NCBI RefSeq assembly: GCF_001005725.1
Contig: NZ_LBIC01000001.1
Span: 1-64,000 of the forward strand
Direction: 5' to 3'
Length of the DNA stretch: 64,000 nt
Origin: Sphingobium chungbukense
GTDB lineage: Bacteria; Pseudomonadota; Alphaproteobacteria; Sphingomonadales; Sphingomonadaceae
The translations under genes were made by a program, and so were the position numbers. Below the pieces are notes generated by a model. That model made no database searches. It saw nothing but the letters and a program-made list of their open reading frames with translations, and was not told where the DNA came from. This document shows, one piece after another, positions 44,369 through 52,664 of the stretch. The stretch's first letter is position 1, and each line of letters starts with the position of its first letter.

Positions 44369-44617
44369 ATGAAGATCGCCACCATTTTTGCCATCGCCGC
44401 CGCCATGACGATGGCCGCCACCCCCGCCTTCGCCAAATCCGAAGGGCGCTTCGGCGAAGGGAAGGTCACCTACAACCCGAAGTCGGGCAAATATTGCATC
44501 CGCTTCGCCGATCCCGGCTCGATCATGCTGCATAGCATTTGCCGTACCGCCGACGCCTGGGCCGACGCCGGCCTGACGATCACCCGCAAGCCGGCCACGC
44601 AACTCGCTGAACGCTGA
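44369..44617 (+). CDS. Small exported protein under sigma-54 promoter
   Basis: 82 residues: signal peptide KIATIFAIAAAMTMAATPAF then AKSEGRFGEGKVTYNPKSG, with two cysteines in KYCIRFAD and HSICRTAD that could form a disulfide, and a C-terminal LTITRKPATQLAER. AGGGAAGGA precedes the ATG. No family is known to me. The promoter layout is the same as that of the pspC unit, so the two may share a regulator. Confidence 0.65.
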   Translation: MKIATIFAIAAAMTMAATPAFAKSEGRFGEGKVTYNPKSGKYCIRFADPGSIMLHSICRTADAWADAGLTITRKPATQLAER

Positions 44618-44672
44618 AGGCGATCCGGGTCGGCCGAAGCGCGCCTGATCCGGGGCCACCCCATGATCTGAC

Positions 44673-44701
44673 GCCTCCCGGTCCCCGTCACACCGGGAGG
44701 C
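44673..44701. other. Hairpin between the small gene and dnaE2
   Basis: Stem GCCTCCCGG / CCGGGAGGC with an 11-base loop, seven bases from the dnaE2 stop. No T-run. May end transcription from both converging genes. Confidence 0.6.
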
Positions 44702-44707
44702 ATTCCC

Positions 44708-47700
44708 TTAATGGAAATCCCGTGATTGCGGGAGTATCCGGACATTGCGCGGATGGCTGGCGGAACGCGGGCGGGCACGCGAAGCGTCCGCAGCCGGCCC
44801 CTCCGACAGGCGCGACAGTTCCGTCGTCCGGTCGTGCACCCGGCTCGCCATCAGGTGCACGACGCCCTCCTTGCTCCGCTGCACTTCGCCCTCCACCAGC
44901 ACCAGCCGCGACGCCATCACCGGCCGCCGCTGCATTTCGAACAGCCGCGCCCAAAGCAGGATGTTGGTGATGCCGGTTTCATCCTCGATGGTGATGAAGA
45001 CGGCATTGCCCTTGCCTGGCCGCTGCCGCACCAGCACGACCCCGGCCGTCTTCACCAACGCGCCATTTTTCGCGGCCGATGTCTGCGCGCAGCTCAACAC
45101 CCCTTCGGCGGCGAAGACCGGGCGCAGGAACTGCATCGGATGTCCCTTGAGCGACAGGCGCGTCACGGCATAATCGGTGACGACCTGCTCGGACAGGGCC
45201 ATGGCGGGCAGCATCGCGTCGGGCTCCTCCCCCAGTTCGCGGACCTGATTGTCGCGTGTCCGCGCGGCCGCGAACAGGGGCAGCTCATCCGAGGGCGTCC
45301 GCCGCGCCTCCCACAAGGCCGTCCGCCGGTCCTGCCCCAAGGACCTACAGGCGTCCGCATCCGCCAGCAGGCGTAAGGCCCGCGCGGGCAGCCCAGCCCT
45401 CCGCGCCAGATCCTCGACACTGGAAAACAGCTCGTCCGCCCGCACCGCGACCAGCCGTTGCGCCCAATCCTCGCGAAAGCCGTCGACCTGGCGCAACCCC
45501 AGCCGCAGCGCCAGGGCGCGCCCCTGCCCCTCGCCCCGCCGGCTGTCCCGCGAACGCAATAGCGGTTCAAGGCTGTTGTCCCACCCGCTCATGTTCACAT
45601 CGACATCATGCACGCTCACGCCATGGTCCCGCGCATCCCGCACGATCTGCGCAGGGGCGTAGAAACCCATGGGCTGCGAATTGAGCAGGGCGCAGGCGAA
45701 CACGGCGGGCTGATGGCATTTGATCCAGGCCGACACATAGACCAGCCGCGCAAAGGACAAGGCATGGCTTTCCGGGAAACCATAGCTGCCGAACCCCTCG
45801 ATCTGCTTGAAGCAACGCTGAGCGAACTCGGCCTTGTAACCGCGGGCGACCATGCCGTTGATCATCTTCTCCCGGAAATGATGGATGGTGCCGACATTGC
45901 GGAAGGTCGCCATGGCGCGGCGGAGTTGATTGGCCTCCGATGAGGAAAAGCCCGCCGCGACGATCGCCAGTTTCATCGCCTGTTCCTGGAACAGCGGCAC
46001 GCCATAAGTCTTGCCCAGCAATGTCCTCAATTCGTCCCGTGGGCCGTGGGCCGGATGCGGGAAGGGAAATTCGATCTCTTCCTCCCCGCAACGCCGCCGC
46101 AAATAGGGATGGACCATGTCCCCCTCGATCGGTCCCGGCCGCACGATCGCCACCTGCACGGTCAGGTCGTAAAGGTCCTGCGGCTTCAAACGCGGCAGCA
46201 TGTTGATCTGCGCCCGGCTTTCGACCTGAAAGACCCCGATGCTGTCGCCCTTTTGCAGCATTCGATAAACGGCCGGATCGTTCGATTCGATATCGACCTT
46301 CAGATCATGATCGCCCAAGCCATGGCATCGCATCAGTTCATAGGACCTGCGGATACAGCTCAACATCCCCAGCGCCAGCACATCGACCTTCATCAGGCCG
46401 AGCGCATCGATATCGTCCTTGTCCCATTCGATGAAACTGCGATCGGGCATGGCGGCATTGTGGATCGGCACGGTTTCGTCCAGCCGGTTCTGCGTCAACA
46501 CGAAGCCGCCGACATGCTGGGAGAGATGCCGTGCGAAAGGCGCGCGGATCAACTGTTCCACCAGGGATCGCAACCGCACCATTTCCGGATTGTCGAGGCC
46601 GAATCCCGCTTCCACGAACCGCGCATCGCCCAGATCGCCGGAATAGCTGCCCCATACCGTACTGGATAATCGCGCCGCGACATCTTCGCTCAACCCGAGC
46701 ACCTTCGTCACTTCGCGCAGAGCGCTGCGGGATCGATAATGAATGACGGTCGCCGCAATGCCCGCGCGTTCCCGCCCATAGCGGCGGTAGATATATTGCA
46801 TCACCTCTTCGCGCCGCTCATGCTCGAAATCGACATCGATATCGGGTGGCTCGTCCCGCTCCTCCGACACGAAGCGGGAAAAGAGCAGATCGTGATGCAT
46901 CGGATCGATGGAGGTGACGTCGAGCAGGAAGCAGACGATCGAATTGGCGGCGGACCCCCGCCCCTGGCATAATATCGGGGGCTTTCGCGTGCGGGCGAAA
47001 CGCACCAGATCATGCACTGTCAGGAAATAATAGGCGTAATTCTGCTTGCGGATCAGCCGAAGTTCCTGCCCGATCAACGCTTTCACCTTGGGCGGCAACC
47101 GTCGTCCATAACGCCGCTTCGCCCGGCTTCGCACCAGATGTTCCAGCCAGCCGTCGGGCGACCAGCCCGGCGGAACCGGCTCATGGGGATATTCATATTG
47201 GAGATCGGTCAGGCGGAAACCGATCCCTTCGACAAAGCGGATCGTTTCCGCCACCGCCTGCGGACAGGACGCAAAGAGCCGCGCCATTTCGGCAGGCGAT
47301 TTCAGATGACGCTCGGAATTCGCCTCCAACCTTCGTCCGGCTTCCTTCAGCGTCACGCCTTCCCGGATGCAGCTCAACACATCCTGAAGCGGCCTTGCCG
47401 ACTCTTCGGCATAGAGCGCGTCATTGGTCGCCAGCAACGGCACATTCAGCTCTGCCGCCACACCCTGCATTCGCGCCATATGGCGGGCGTCGCGGCCCTG
47501 ATAACGCAGACAAAGCCCAAGCCACACACGCCCCGGCGCCTTGCCCCGCAAAAGGCGAAGCGTCCCGGTCCAATCCATCGGCGGAAGGGAAGACGATACC
47601 AGCCGCAGATGCGGAGCATCCCCCTCCGGCTGCCGATCGTCGAGAGGATAATCGGGTGGCGAAGCATGCCCCCGCTGCAACCGCGCCGTGGAGAAAGGCA

Positions 47701-48280
47701 TGACGACAAGCTGCATGTCGTCCAGATGCGCGATCAGGTCGCCCATGCGGAGAATACAATCCCCTTTGACAGCCAGCATGTTTCCGCGAGTCAAAAGGCG
47801 GGTCAGCCGTCCCCAGCCGAAGCGGCTGGTGGGATAGGCCAATATGTCCGGCGTCCCATCGACGAAAACCAGCCGCGCACCGACGACCAGGCGCAGATCG
47901 GTTTCGCAGGCGGCCTGCTCCCCGGCCGTCAGCGCCGGTGCCTCCCCCTTTTCCTTCTTCGCATCCATCCATGCCTGTCGCGCCTTCTCGGGCGCATCAC
48001 GCAACGCGACATAGGCGCGCACGACGCCCGCCACGCTGTTCCGGTCGGCGATGCCGATCGCATGCAGGCCGAGTTCCATGGCCCTTGCGATCAGGTCGGA
48101 GGGATGAGAGGCGCCATGCAGGAAGCTGTAATTGGTCATGACGCCAAGCTCGGCAAAGAGCGGCGCTTCAGGCGGCTTTCCGGTTTGCCGATGCCTATGC
48201 CCTCGCTCGGCCTCCAGCCTGTCCAACTCCCGCCGGTCGGTGGACTTGGGCCGGGACGGATCGGGTCCATGCCGTTTCAT
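44708..48280 (-). CDS. dnaE2: Error-prone DNA polymerase DnaE2 (ImuC)
   Basis: 1190-residue alpha-type C-family polymerase. N-terminal PHP domain (YSFLHGASHPSDLIARAMEL, GIADRNSVAGVVRAY), polymerase core with the catalytic acids in EPPDIDVDFEHERREEVMQY, VLALGMLSC and RLKPQDLYDLTVQVAIVRPG, and an OB domain near the end (VFITIEDETGITNILLW). It carries out translesion synthesis with ImuA/ImuB. The start at 48280 overlaps the imuB stop (ATGA); longer starts intrude into imuB. Confidence 0.92.
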   Translation of the reverse strand: MKRHGPDPSRPKSTDRRELDRLEAERGHRHRQTGKPPEAPLFAELGVMTNYSFLHGASHPSDLIARAMELGLHAIGIADRNSVAGVVRAYVALRDAPEKARQAWMDAKKEKGEAPALTAGEQAACETDLRLVVGARLVFVDGTPDILAYPTSRFGWGRLTRLLTRGNMLAVKGDCILRMGDLIAHLDDMQLVVMPFSTARLQRGHASPPDYPLDDRQPEGDAPHLRLVSSSLPPMDWTGTLRLLRGKAPGRVWLGLCLRYQGRDARHMARMQGVAAELNVPLLATNDALYAEESARPLQDVLSCIREGVTLKEAGRRLEANSERHLKSPAEMARLFASCPQAVAETIRFVEGIGFRLTDLQYEYPHEPVPPGWSPDGWLEHLVRSRAKRRYGRRLPPKVKALIGQELRLIRKQNYAYYFLTVHDLVRFARTRKPPILCQGRGSAANSIVCFLLDVTSIDPMHHDLLFSRFVSEERDEPPDIDVDFEHERREEVMQYIYRRYGRERAGIAATVIHYRSRSALREVTKVLGLSEDVAARLSSTVWGSYSGDLGDARFVEAGFGLDNPEMVRLRSLVEQLIRAPFARHLSQHVGGFVLTQNRLDETVPIHNAAMPDRSFIEWDKDDIDALGLMKVDVLALGMLSCIRRSYELMRCHGLGDHDLKVDIESNDPAVYRMLQKGDSIGVFQVESRAQINMLPRLKPQDLYDLTVQVAIVRPGPIEGDMVHPYLRRRCGEEEIEFPFPHPAHGPRDELRTLLGKTYGVPLFQEQAMKLAIVAAGFSSSEANQLRRAMATFRNVGTIHHFREKMINGMVARGYKAEFAQRCFKQIEGFGSYGFPESHALSFARLVYVSAWIKCHQPAVFACALLNSQPMGFYAPAQIVRDARDHGVSVHDVDVNMSGWDNSLEPLLRSRDSRRGEGQGRALALRLGLRQVDGFREDWAQRLVAVRADELFSSVEDLARRAGLPARALRLLADADACRSLGQDRRTALWEARRTPSDELPLFAAARTRDNQVRELGEEPDAMLPAMALSEQVVTDYAVTRLSLKGHPMQFLRPVFAAEGVLSCAQTSAAKNGALVKTAGVVLVRQRPGKGNAVFITIEDETGITNILLWARLFEMQRRPVMASRLVLVEGEVQRSKEGVVHLMASRVHDRTTELSRLSEGPAADASRARPRSASHPRNVRILPQSRDFH

Positions 48281-49893
48281 GCGAACAGGCCGTGGATATA
48301 CCAGCCCGGATGCGCCGCTTCCGTACCATAAAGGCCATGGCGGAATATCCAGTAGCGGCGCCCCCGCGCATCCTCCACCCGGTAATAGTCGCGCGTAAGG
48401 CCAGCGCTTTCGCCCTCCAGCGCGCCGTCCTTCGCCTTCCACCATTCGGGCGCGATCCGTTCGGGACCTTCGAAGCGGATGATCTCATGCAAGGCCCGGC
48501 GCCAGCGGAAGCGGTGCGGCGGACCATCGGGCACCTCCGCCACCACCTCGACCGGCTGGGGCGGGTCGAACAGATGCAGCGGACGGAGCGGTGGATCGCC
48601 CTTCTCCTCCTGACTGGGCCAGTGGGCCGGCGCACGGCTTTCGACGGCGGGCAGGGCCAGTTGCGCCTGTTCGGGAATATGGCTGTCATTGGGGTGAAGC
48701 CGCTGAATCCGGTTTCGCCCCGCCCGGATCGACAGCCGGTCGACCAGTGCGGCCATGCCTTCGCCCCGGCGCGCCTCGCCGCCTTCCAGCGCCAATTGAG
48801 TGGGCGCCATCGGTTCGGCCTGCGGCACGGTGAGGCGCAGCATGTCGAAGCCGAAGCCGGGATCGAGCGGATCGGACAAGCCGTCGATCCGCTCCTGCAC
48901 CAGCCGCATGATCGTCGGCGCGTCGCGGACCGGCAGGCTGGTTTCGACCCGCAGCGGAAAGGCGAGGCCATCGCTGCGGAAAAAGACCGCCTCGAACCGG
49001 CGGCCGCCCTGCCCCCGTTCGGTCAAACCTTCCCCGGCCTCGGCAGCCATTTCCTCCAGCGTCCTGAGGGCAAAGGCCGTGCTGCCGATCGGTTCGGCGA
49101 AGCGCCGCTCGATGCGGACGACCGGACGGGGACGCCGCGGCGCCAGCGGTCGCCGCCCCAATCCCAGCAGATTGCCGAGCGCGTCGACCGCGTCCTCGCC
49201 GAACCGTGCCGCCAAGGCCGATGCCGGTCGCGCCGCCAGATCGCCCACAGTGCGCAACCCCGCCCGGCGCAGCGCCACGGCGCTCTCCTCCTCCAGCCGC
49301 AACACCTCGACCGGCAGCCGCCGCAACGCCGCATTCTCGTCCGCCGCCGCGCCCGCCGGGAACCGGCACAGCGCATGGGCCCCCTCCGCCGTCCCGGCCA
49401 GGGCATGGCGTACACCCATGCCGTGTCGCTCCAGCCGGTCGACCGCATCGCGCGCCAGCACCTCCTCCCCGCCCCAGAGATGCGCGCAACCTGTGATGTC
49501 GAGGATCAGGCCGAAGGGCGAATCGAGCGCTGCGATCGGCGTGTAGCGCGTACAACCGTCGCACAGCCGCTCCAGCCAATCCTGATCGCCATGGGGATCG
49601 GCGTCGAAAACCCGCAGAGCCGGCTCCCGGGCCCGGGCATCGGCCAGCGTCATGCCGGGCGTCAGCCCCAGCGCCAGGGCATCGGCGTCCAGCGTCGCCA
49701 ACCGCATCGCGCCGCGCACCTGTTCGACGACCACCGCCGGACCCTCACCCCCCGCTCCCCCAGCTTTGGTCGCCCAGAGGTCAGGCCGCGCGATCCGAAG
49801 CCGATCGATCGGCAGAAAGGGGAACCACAGCGCCAGATAGCGCCGCCTGTCCGTAGCCTCCTGCACTGTCTTGTCCATGATCATGGCGTTCAT
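48277..49893 (-). CDS. imuB: ImuB, Y-family-like mutagenesis protein
   Basis: About 538 residues from an ATG at 49893 with AAGAGG upstream. The Y-polymerase fold is seen in YLALWFPFLPIDRLRIARPD, AAVVVEQ-type motif GPAVVVEQVRGAMRLATLDA and LILDITGCAHLWGGEEVLA. The usual catalytic acidic residues of Pol IV/V are not in their expected motifs, as is true of ImuB generally. The C-terminal part (YWIFRHGLYG...GWYIHGLFA) is the ImuB-specific tail. It links the clamp, ImuA and DnaE2. Confidence 0.88.
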   Translation of the reverse strand: MNAMIMDKTVQEATDRRRYLALWFPFLPIDRLRIARPDLWATKAGGAGGEGPAVVVEQVRGAMRLATLDADALALGLTPGMTLADARAREPALRVFDADPHGDQDWLERLCDGCTRYTPIAALDSPFGLILDITGCAHLWGGEEVLARDAVDRLERHGMGVRHALAGTAEGAHALCRFPAGAAADENAALRRLPVEVLRLEEESAVALRRAGLRTVGDLAARPASALAARFGEDAVDALGNLLGLGRRPLAPRRPRPVVRIERRFAEPIGSTAFALRTLEEMAAEAGEGLTERGQGGRRFEAVFFRSDGLAFPLRVETSLPVRDAPTIMRLVQERIDGLSDPLDPGFGFDMLRLTVPQAEPMAPTQLALEGGEARRGEGMAALVDRLSIRAGRNRIQRLHPNDSHIPEQAQLALPAVESRAPAHWPSQEEKGDPPLRPLHLFDPPQPVEVVAEVPDGPPHRFRWRRALHEIIRFEGPERIAPEWWKAKDGALEGESAGLTRDYYRVEDARGRRYWIFRHGLYGTEAAHPGWYIHGLFA

Positions 49894-50614
49894 CGCGCGC
49901 CTCTTCATCCGCCTTTGCAAAGCTGCTCCGCCCGCTGTCCCATGTGAGCCGCCAGTGGAAGCCATCCGGTCCCGCCCGTTGGCGCAGCAGGGACAGATCG
50001 AAGGCGCTCATCCCCGGCGCATTGCCCGGCAAGGGGATGGAGGGCGCCGCCCTCACCTGCCAGCGCGTATCGGCGGCGCTCGGCACCGGTTCTCCACCGA
50101 TCCGCAGGATGACGGCCGTCACGCCCGATCCCTCCGCCGCCAGTGCCAGCCGCCGGCTGGCCGTGAGATCCAGCAGCGGCGCCCGGCCCCGCAGTTCGAT
50201 CATCAGCGCACCGAGCGCCGGACATCGCAGCGCATCGACCGCCGCGCGCAAAAGCATGGCCTCCTCCGTCATGACACCGATCAGCAACCGGTCAGGCGCC
50301 ATGCCCAACGCCGCCAATCCCGGCCCATAGGCCATGCCGCCAGCCCGCTCCGCCGCCGCGGTGCGCAGCCAGAGCAACGGCTGCTCGCCCGCCAGCAATT
50401 GTGCGAAGCCGAGCGCCAACCCAGCCGCAGCGCCTTCGTCCTCGATGCTACCGAACAGCTCATGCAACCGCCCACGGGAAAGGCCGCCACCCAACGCCCG
50501 GTCGAGCTGCACATGCCCCGTCGCCACCCGCGGGACGGCTTGCCCCGCAGGAATGCGTTCCAGCGATGCGATGCGCCGCCGCAGGGCAGCCAGGGTTGTT
50601 ACCGACTCGATCAT
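49781..50614 (-). CDS. imuA: ImuA, RecA-like mutagenesis accessory protein
   Basis: About 277 residues from ATG 50614 (IESVTTLAALRRRIASLERI). RecA/SulA-like core: HVQLDRALGGGLSRGRLHEL, LLWLRTAAAERAGGMAYGPG, LMIELRGRAPLLDLTASRRL, and WRLTWDSGRSSF. The stop is 113 bases inside imuB. Start at 50614 is preferred because a LexA box overlaps the longer start at 50647. Works with ImuB and DnaE2 in SOS mutagenesis. Confidence 0.85.
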   Translation of the reverse strand: MIESVTTLAALRRRIASLERIPAGQAVPRVATGHVQLDRALGGGLSRGRLHELFGSIEDEGAAAGLALGFAQLLAGEQPLLWLRTAAAERAGGMAYGPGLAALGMAPDRLLIGVMTEEAMLLRAAVDALRCPALGALMIELRGRAPLLDLTASRRLALAAEGSGVTAVILRIGGEPVPSAADTRWQVRAAPSIPLPGNAPGMSAFDLSLLRQRAGPDGFHWRLTWDSGRSSFAKADEEARDERHDHGQDSAGGYGQAALSGAVVPLSADRSASDRAA

Positions 50615-50621
50615 ATCTTTT

Positions 50622-50636
50622 GTTCCCGATATGTTC
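50622..50636 (-). promoter_or_regulatory. LexA box of the imuA-imuB-dnaE2 operon
   Basis: GTTCCCGATATGTTC, an exact GTTC-N7-GTTC alphaproteobacterial LexA site, 7 bases before the chosen imuA start codon. Repression before DNA damage is the expected effect. Confidence 0.85.
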
Positions 50637-50702
50637 TTTTGACGCAACTATGGTGGCTGTCAATTGCTATGGCAGTGCGGCCTTGGGTGGAAGGCAGACC
50701 CC

Positions 50703-50808
50703 TAGAGCGCGCTGCGCTAAATCGTACGCGAGCCGCACGCTCTAAGCTTTTGTTGTCGCATCGCTTTAAGCGCAAAACCGGTTCCCACTTTTGCGCACGA
50801 TGCTCTAG
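50703..50808 (+). repeat. 105-bp dispersed repeat, copy 1
   Basis: Begins TAGAGCGCGCTGCG, includes CTCTAAGCTTTTGTTGTCGC and CGCAAAACCGGTTCCCACTT, ends TGCGCACGATGCTCTAG. An inverted copy with small changes lies at 59948-60054. It is a chromosomal intergenic repeat without coding capacity. Confidence 0.85.
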
Positions 50809-50822
50809 TTTGAATGCTTGTG

Positions 50823-50881
50823 TTCCTGCGAAGGCAGGATTCCAGTCCCACTGTCCGACCTGACTCCTGCCTTCGCAGGAA
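50823..50881. repeat. 17-bp inverted repeat (TTCCTGCGAAGGCAGGA)
   Basis: Arms TTCCTGCGAAGGCAGGA (50823-50839) and TCCTGCCTTCGCAGGAA (50865-50881), loop 25 bases. Each arm is itself partly palindromic. This is a REP-like intergenic element next to the 105-bp repeat; 50637-50931 holds only these repeats and no gene. Confidence 0.8.
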
Positions 50882-50931
50882 TAGGTCGCGTTCAATGAGC
50901 GAGAATAGCCAAAACCCTCAACGCCCACGGT

Positions 50932-50968
50932 AAAAGGCCCGCCGCGCCAATGGCGCAGCGGGCCTTTT
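50932..50968 (-). terminator. recA terminator
   Basis: Stem AAAAGGCCCGC / GCGGGCCTTTT with internal CGCGCC...GGCGCA pairing. The minus strand ends in CCTTTTACC, past the recA stop by about 75 bases. Confidence 0.8.
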
Positions 50969-51042
50969 CAGTGCGTGAAGCAGCAGGTGGGCAGTGCCGC
51001 GCTGAAACTCTCCGGTTGATCTGGCCGGAGGGCTGTCAGCGC

Positions 51043-52116
51043 TTATTCGCCATCATCCTCCGCTTCGGGTCCGGCCATCATCCCTTCGGCGACTTCCTCG
51101 GTCTTGCCGCGGATCGCCTTTTCCAGGCGTTCCGCCATTTCGGGATGTTCTTTCAGATAGGTTTTCGCATTCTCACGCCCCTGGCCGATGCGGACGGAGT
51201 CATAGGAGAACCAGGCGCCCGATTTCTCGACCAGACCGGCCTTCACGCCGATGTCGAGCAGTTCACCGATCTTGGACACGCCCTCGCCATACATGATGTC
51301 GAATTCGACCTGCTTGAACGGCGGGGCGACCTTGTTCTTGACCACCTTCACGCGGGTCGCGTTGCCCACAATGTCCTCGCGATCCTTGATCTGGCCGGTG
51401 CGGCGGATGTCGAGGCGGACCGAGGCGTAGAATTTGAGCGCGTTACCGCCGGTCGTCGTTTCCGGATTGCCGTACATCACGCCGATCTTCATGCGCACCT
51501 GGTTGATGAAGATCACCAGACAGCGCGAGCGCGAGATGGAGCCGGTCAGCTTGCGCAGTGCCTGGCTCATCAGACGGGCTTGCAGGCCGACATGGCTGTC
51601 GCCCATCTCGCCCTCGATTTCCGCGCGCGGCACCAGCGCGGCGACCGAGTCGATCACCAGCACGTCGATCGCATTCGACCGCACCAGCGTATCGACGATC
51701 TCCAGCGCCTGCTCGCCGGTATCGGGCTGCGACACGATCAGCTCGTCGATATCGACACCCAGCTTCTTCGCATATCCGGGATCGAGCGCATGTTCCGCAT
51801 CGACGAAGGCCGCGACGCCGCCGGTCTTCTGCGCTTCGGCAATGGCGTGCAGCGCCAGGGTGGTCTTGCCCGAACTTTCCGGACCGTAAATCTCCACAAT
51901 GCGCCCGCGCGGCAGGCCGCCGATGCCGAGCGCGATATCCAGCCCCAGCGATCCGGTCGAGATCGCTTCGATCTCGATCTTCTCGCGGCTGCCCAGCTTC
52001 ATCGCAGAGCCTTTGCCGAAGGCACGGTCGATCTGGGAAAGGGCCGCTTCCAATGCTTTCTGTCTGTCCATTGTTCCTGTCTTCTTGGAATCGATGAGTG
52101 AGAGCATTGCTGTCAT
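51043..52116 (-). CDS. recA: RecA recombinase
   Basis: 357 residues from the ATG at 52116 (a second ATG at 52071, with AGGA upstream, is possible). Walker [16 protein letters not shown], Walker [17 protein letters not shown]2-type loop around [20 protein letters not shown], and an acidic C-terminus EAEDDGE. It catalyses strand exchange and LexA self-cleavage. LexA box upstream at 52192-52206. Downstream neighbours are the repeats and imuA. Confidence 0.97.
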   Translation of the reverse strand: MTAMLSLIDSKKTGTMDRQKALEAALSQIDRAFGKGSAMKLGSREKIEIEAISTGSLGLDIALGIGGLPRGRIVEIYGPESSGKTTLALHAIAEAQKTGGVAAFVDAEHALDPGYAKKLGVDIDELIVSQPDTGEQALEIVDTLVRSNAIDVLVIDSVAALVPRAEIEGEMGDSHVGLQARLMSQALRKLTGSISRSRCLVIFINQVRMKIGVMYGNPETTTGGNALKFYASVRLDIRRTGQIKDREDIVGNATRVKVVKNKVAPPFKQVEFDIMYGEGVSKIGELLDIGVKAGLVEKSGAWFSYDSVRIGQGRENAKTYLKEHPEMAERLEKAIRGKTEEVAEGMMAGPEAEDDGE

Positions 52117-52191
52117 CGGCCTATCCCCTGTCAAGCGGAACGCGCCGATTTATGTGGCGCGTGGCCACCATGTATCCTGTTTGTTCTCATG

Positions 52192-52206
52192 GAACAAGAG
52201 GGGAAC
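52192..52206 (-). promoter_or_regulatory. LexA box of recA
   Basis: On the plus strand GAACAAGAGGGGAAC, i.e. GTTC-N7-GTTC on the recA strand. It overlaps a plausible -35 (TTGTTC) with -10 TACATG 17 bases on. Expected to repress recA until DNA damage. Confidence 0.85.
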
Positions 52207-52215
52207 GAATTTTTC

Positions 52216-52575
52216 TTATCGGGTTCCCAGCGCTTTGTTCAGCGCCCGTTCGACCGCGCCGATGGTGAAGGGCTTGGCCAAGGTCGGCCGGTCGGCATGG
52301 CCCGTCGGCAGGTCGTCCGCCATGCCGCCGGTCGCAAAGACGAAGGGAATGCCGCTCTGCGCCAATATGTCGGCGACCGGCCAGCTTTTCTCGCCATGCA
52401 GGTTGCAGTCGAGCAGCGCCGCGTCGAAACCGCCCTCCCGCGCCTTGGTACAAGCCTCATCGACCGATTCGGCAATCGCATGCAGCCGGTATCCGAGCGT
52501 GTCGAGATAATCCTCCAGCATCATGCCGATCATGGCCTCGTCTTCGACGATCAGGATGGTCTTGCCGTCAGACAT
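52216..52575 (-). CDS. Stand-alone response regulator receiver protein
   Basis: 119 residues, one receiver domain only: ILIVEDEAMIGMMLEDYLDT, phosphoacceptor Asp in DAALLDCNLHG, and the Lys in PTLAKPFT. The start at 52575 drops a short upstream extension. No output domain. It lies between recA and the CckA-like kinase on the same strand, 89 bases after the kinase stop side, so it may be a phosphate carrier for that or another kinase. Confidence 0.85.
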   Translation of the reverse strand: MSDGKTILIVEDEAMIGMMLEDYLDTLGYRLHAIAESVDEACTKAREGGFDAALLDCNLHGEKSWPVADILAQSGIPFVFATGGMADDLPTGHADRPTLAKPFTIGAVERALNKALGTR

Positions 52576-52664
52576 GCTTGCGGTCCCCAATCATACCGTC
52601 GCCACCCCGGACGGATTTCCGGCCAGTATAATCACCGAACCGCGCAGAAGTTCATTCCCCAAAT

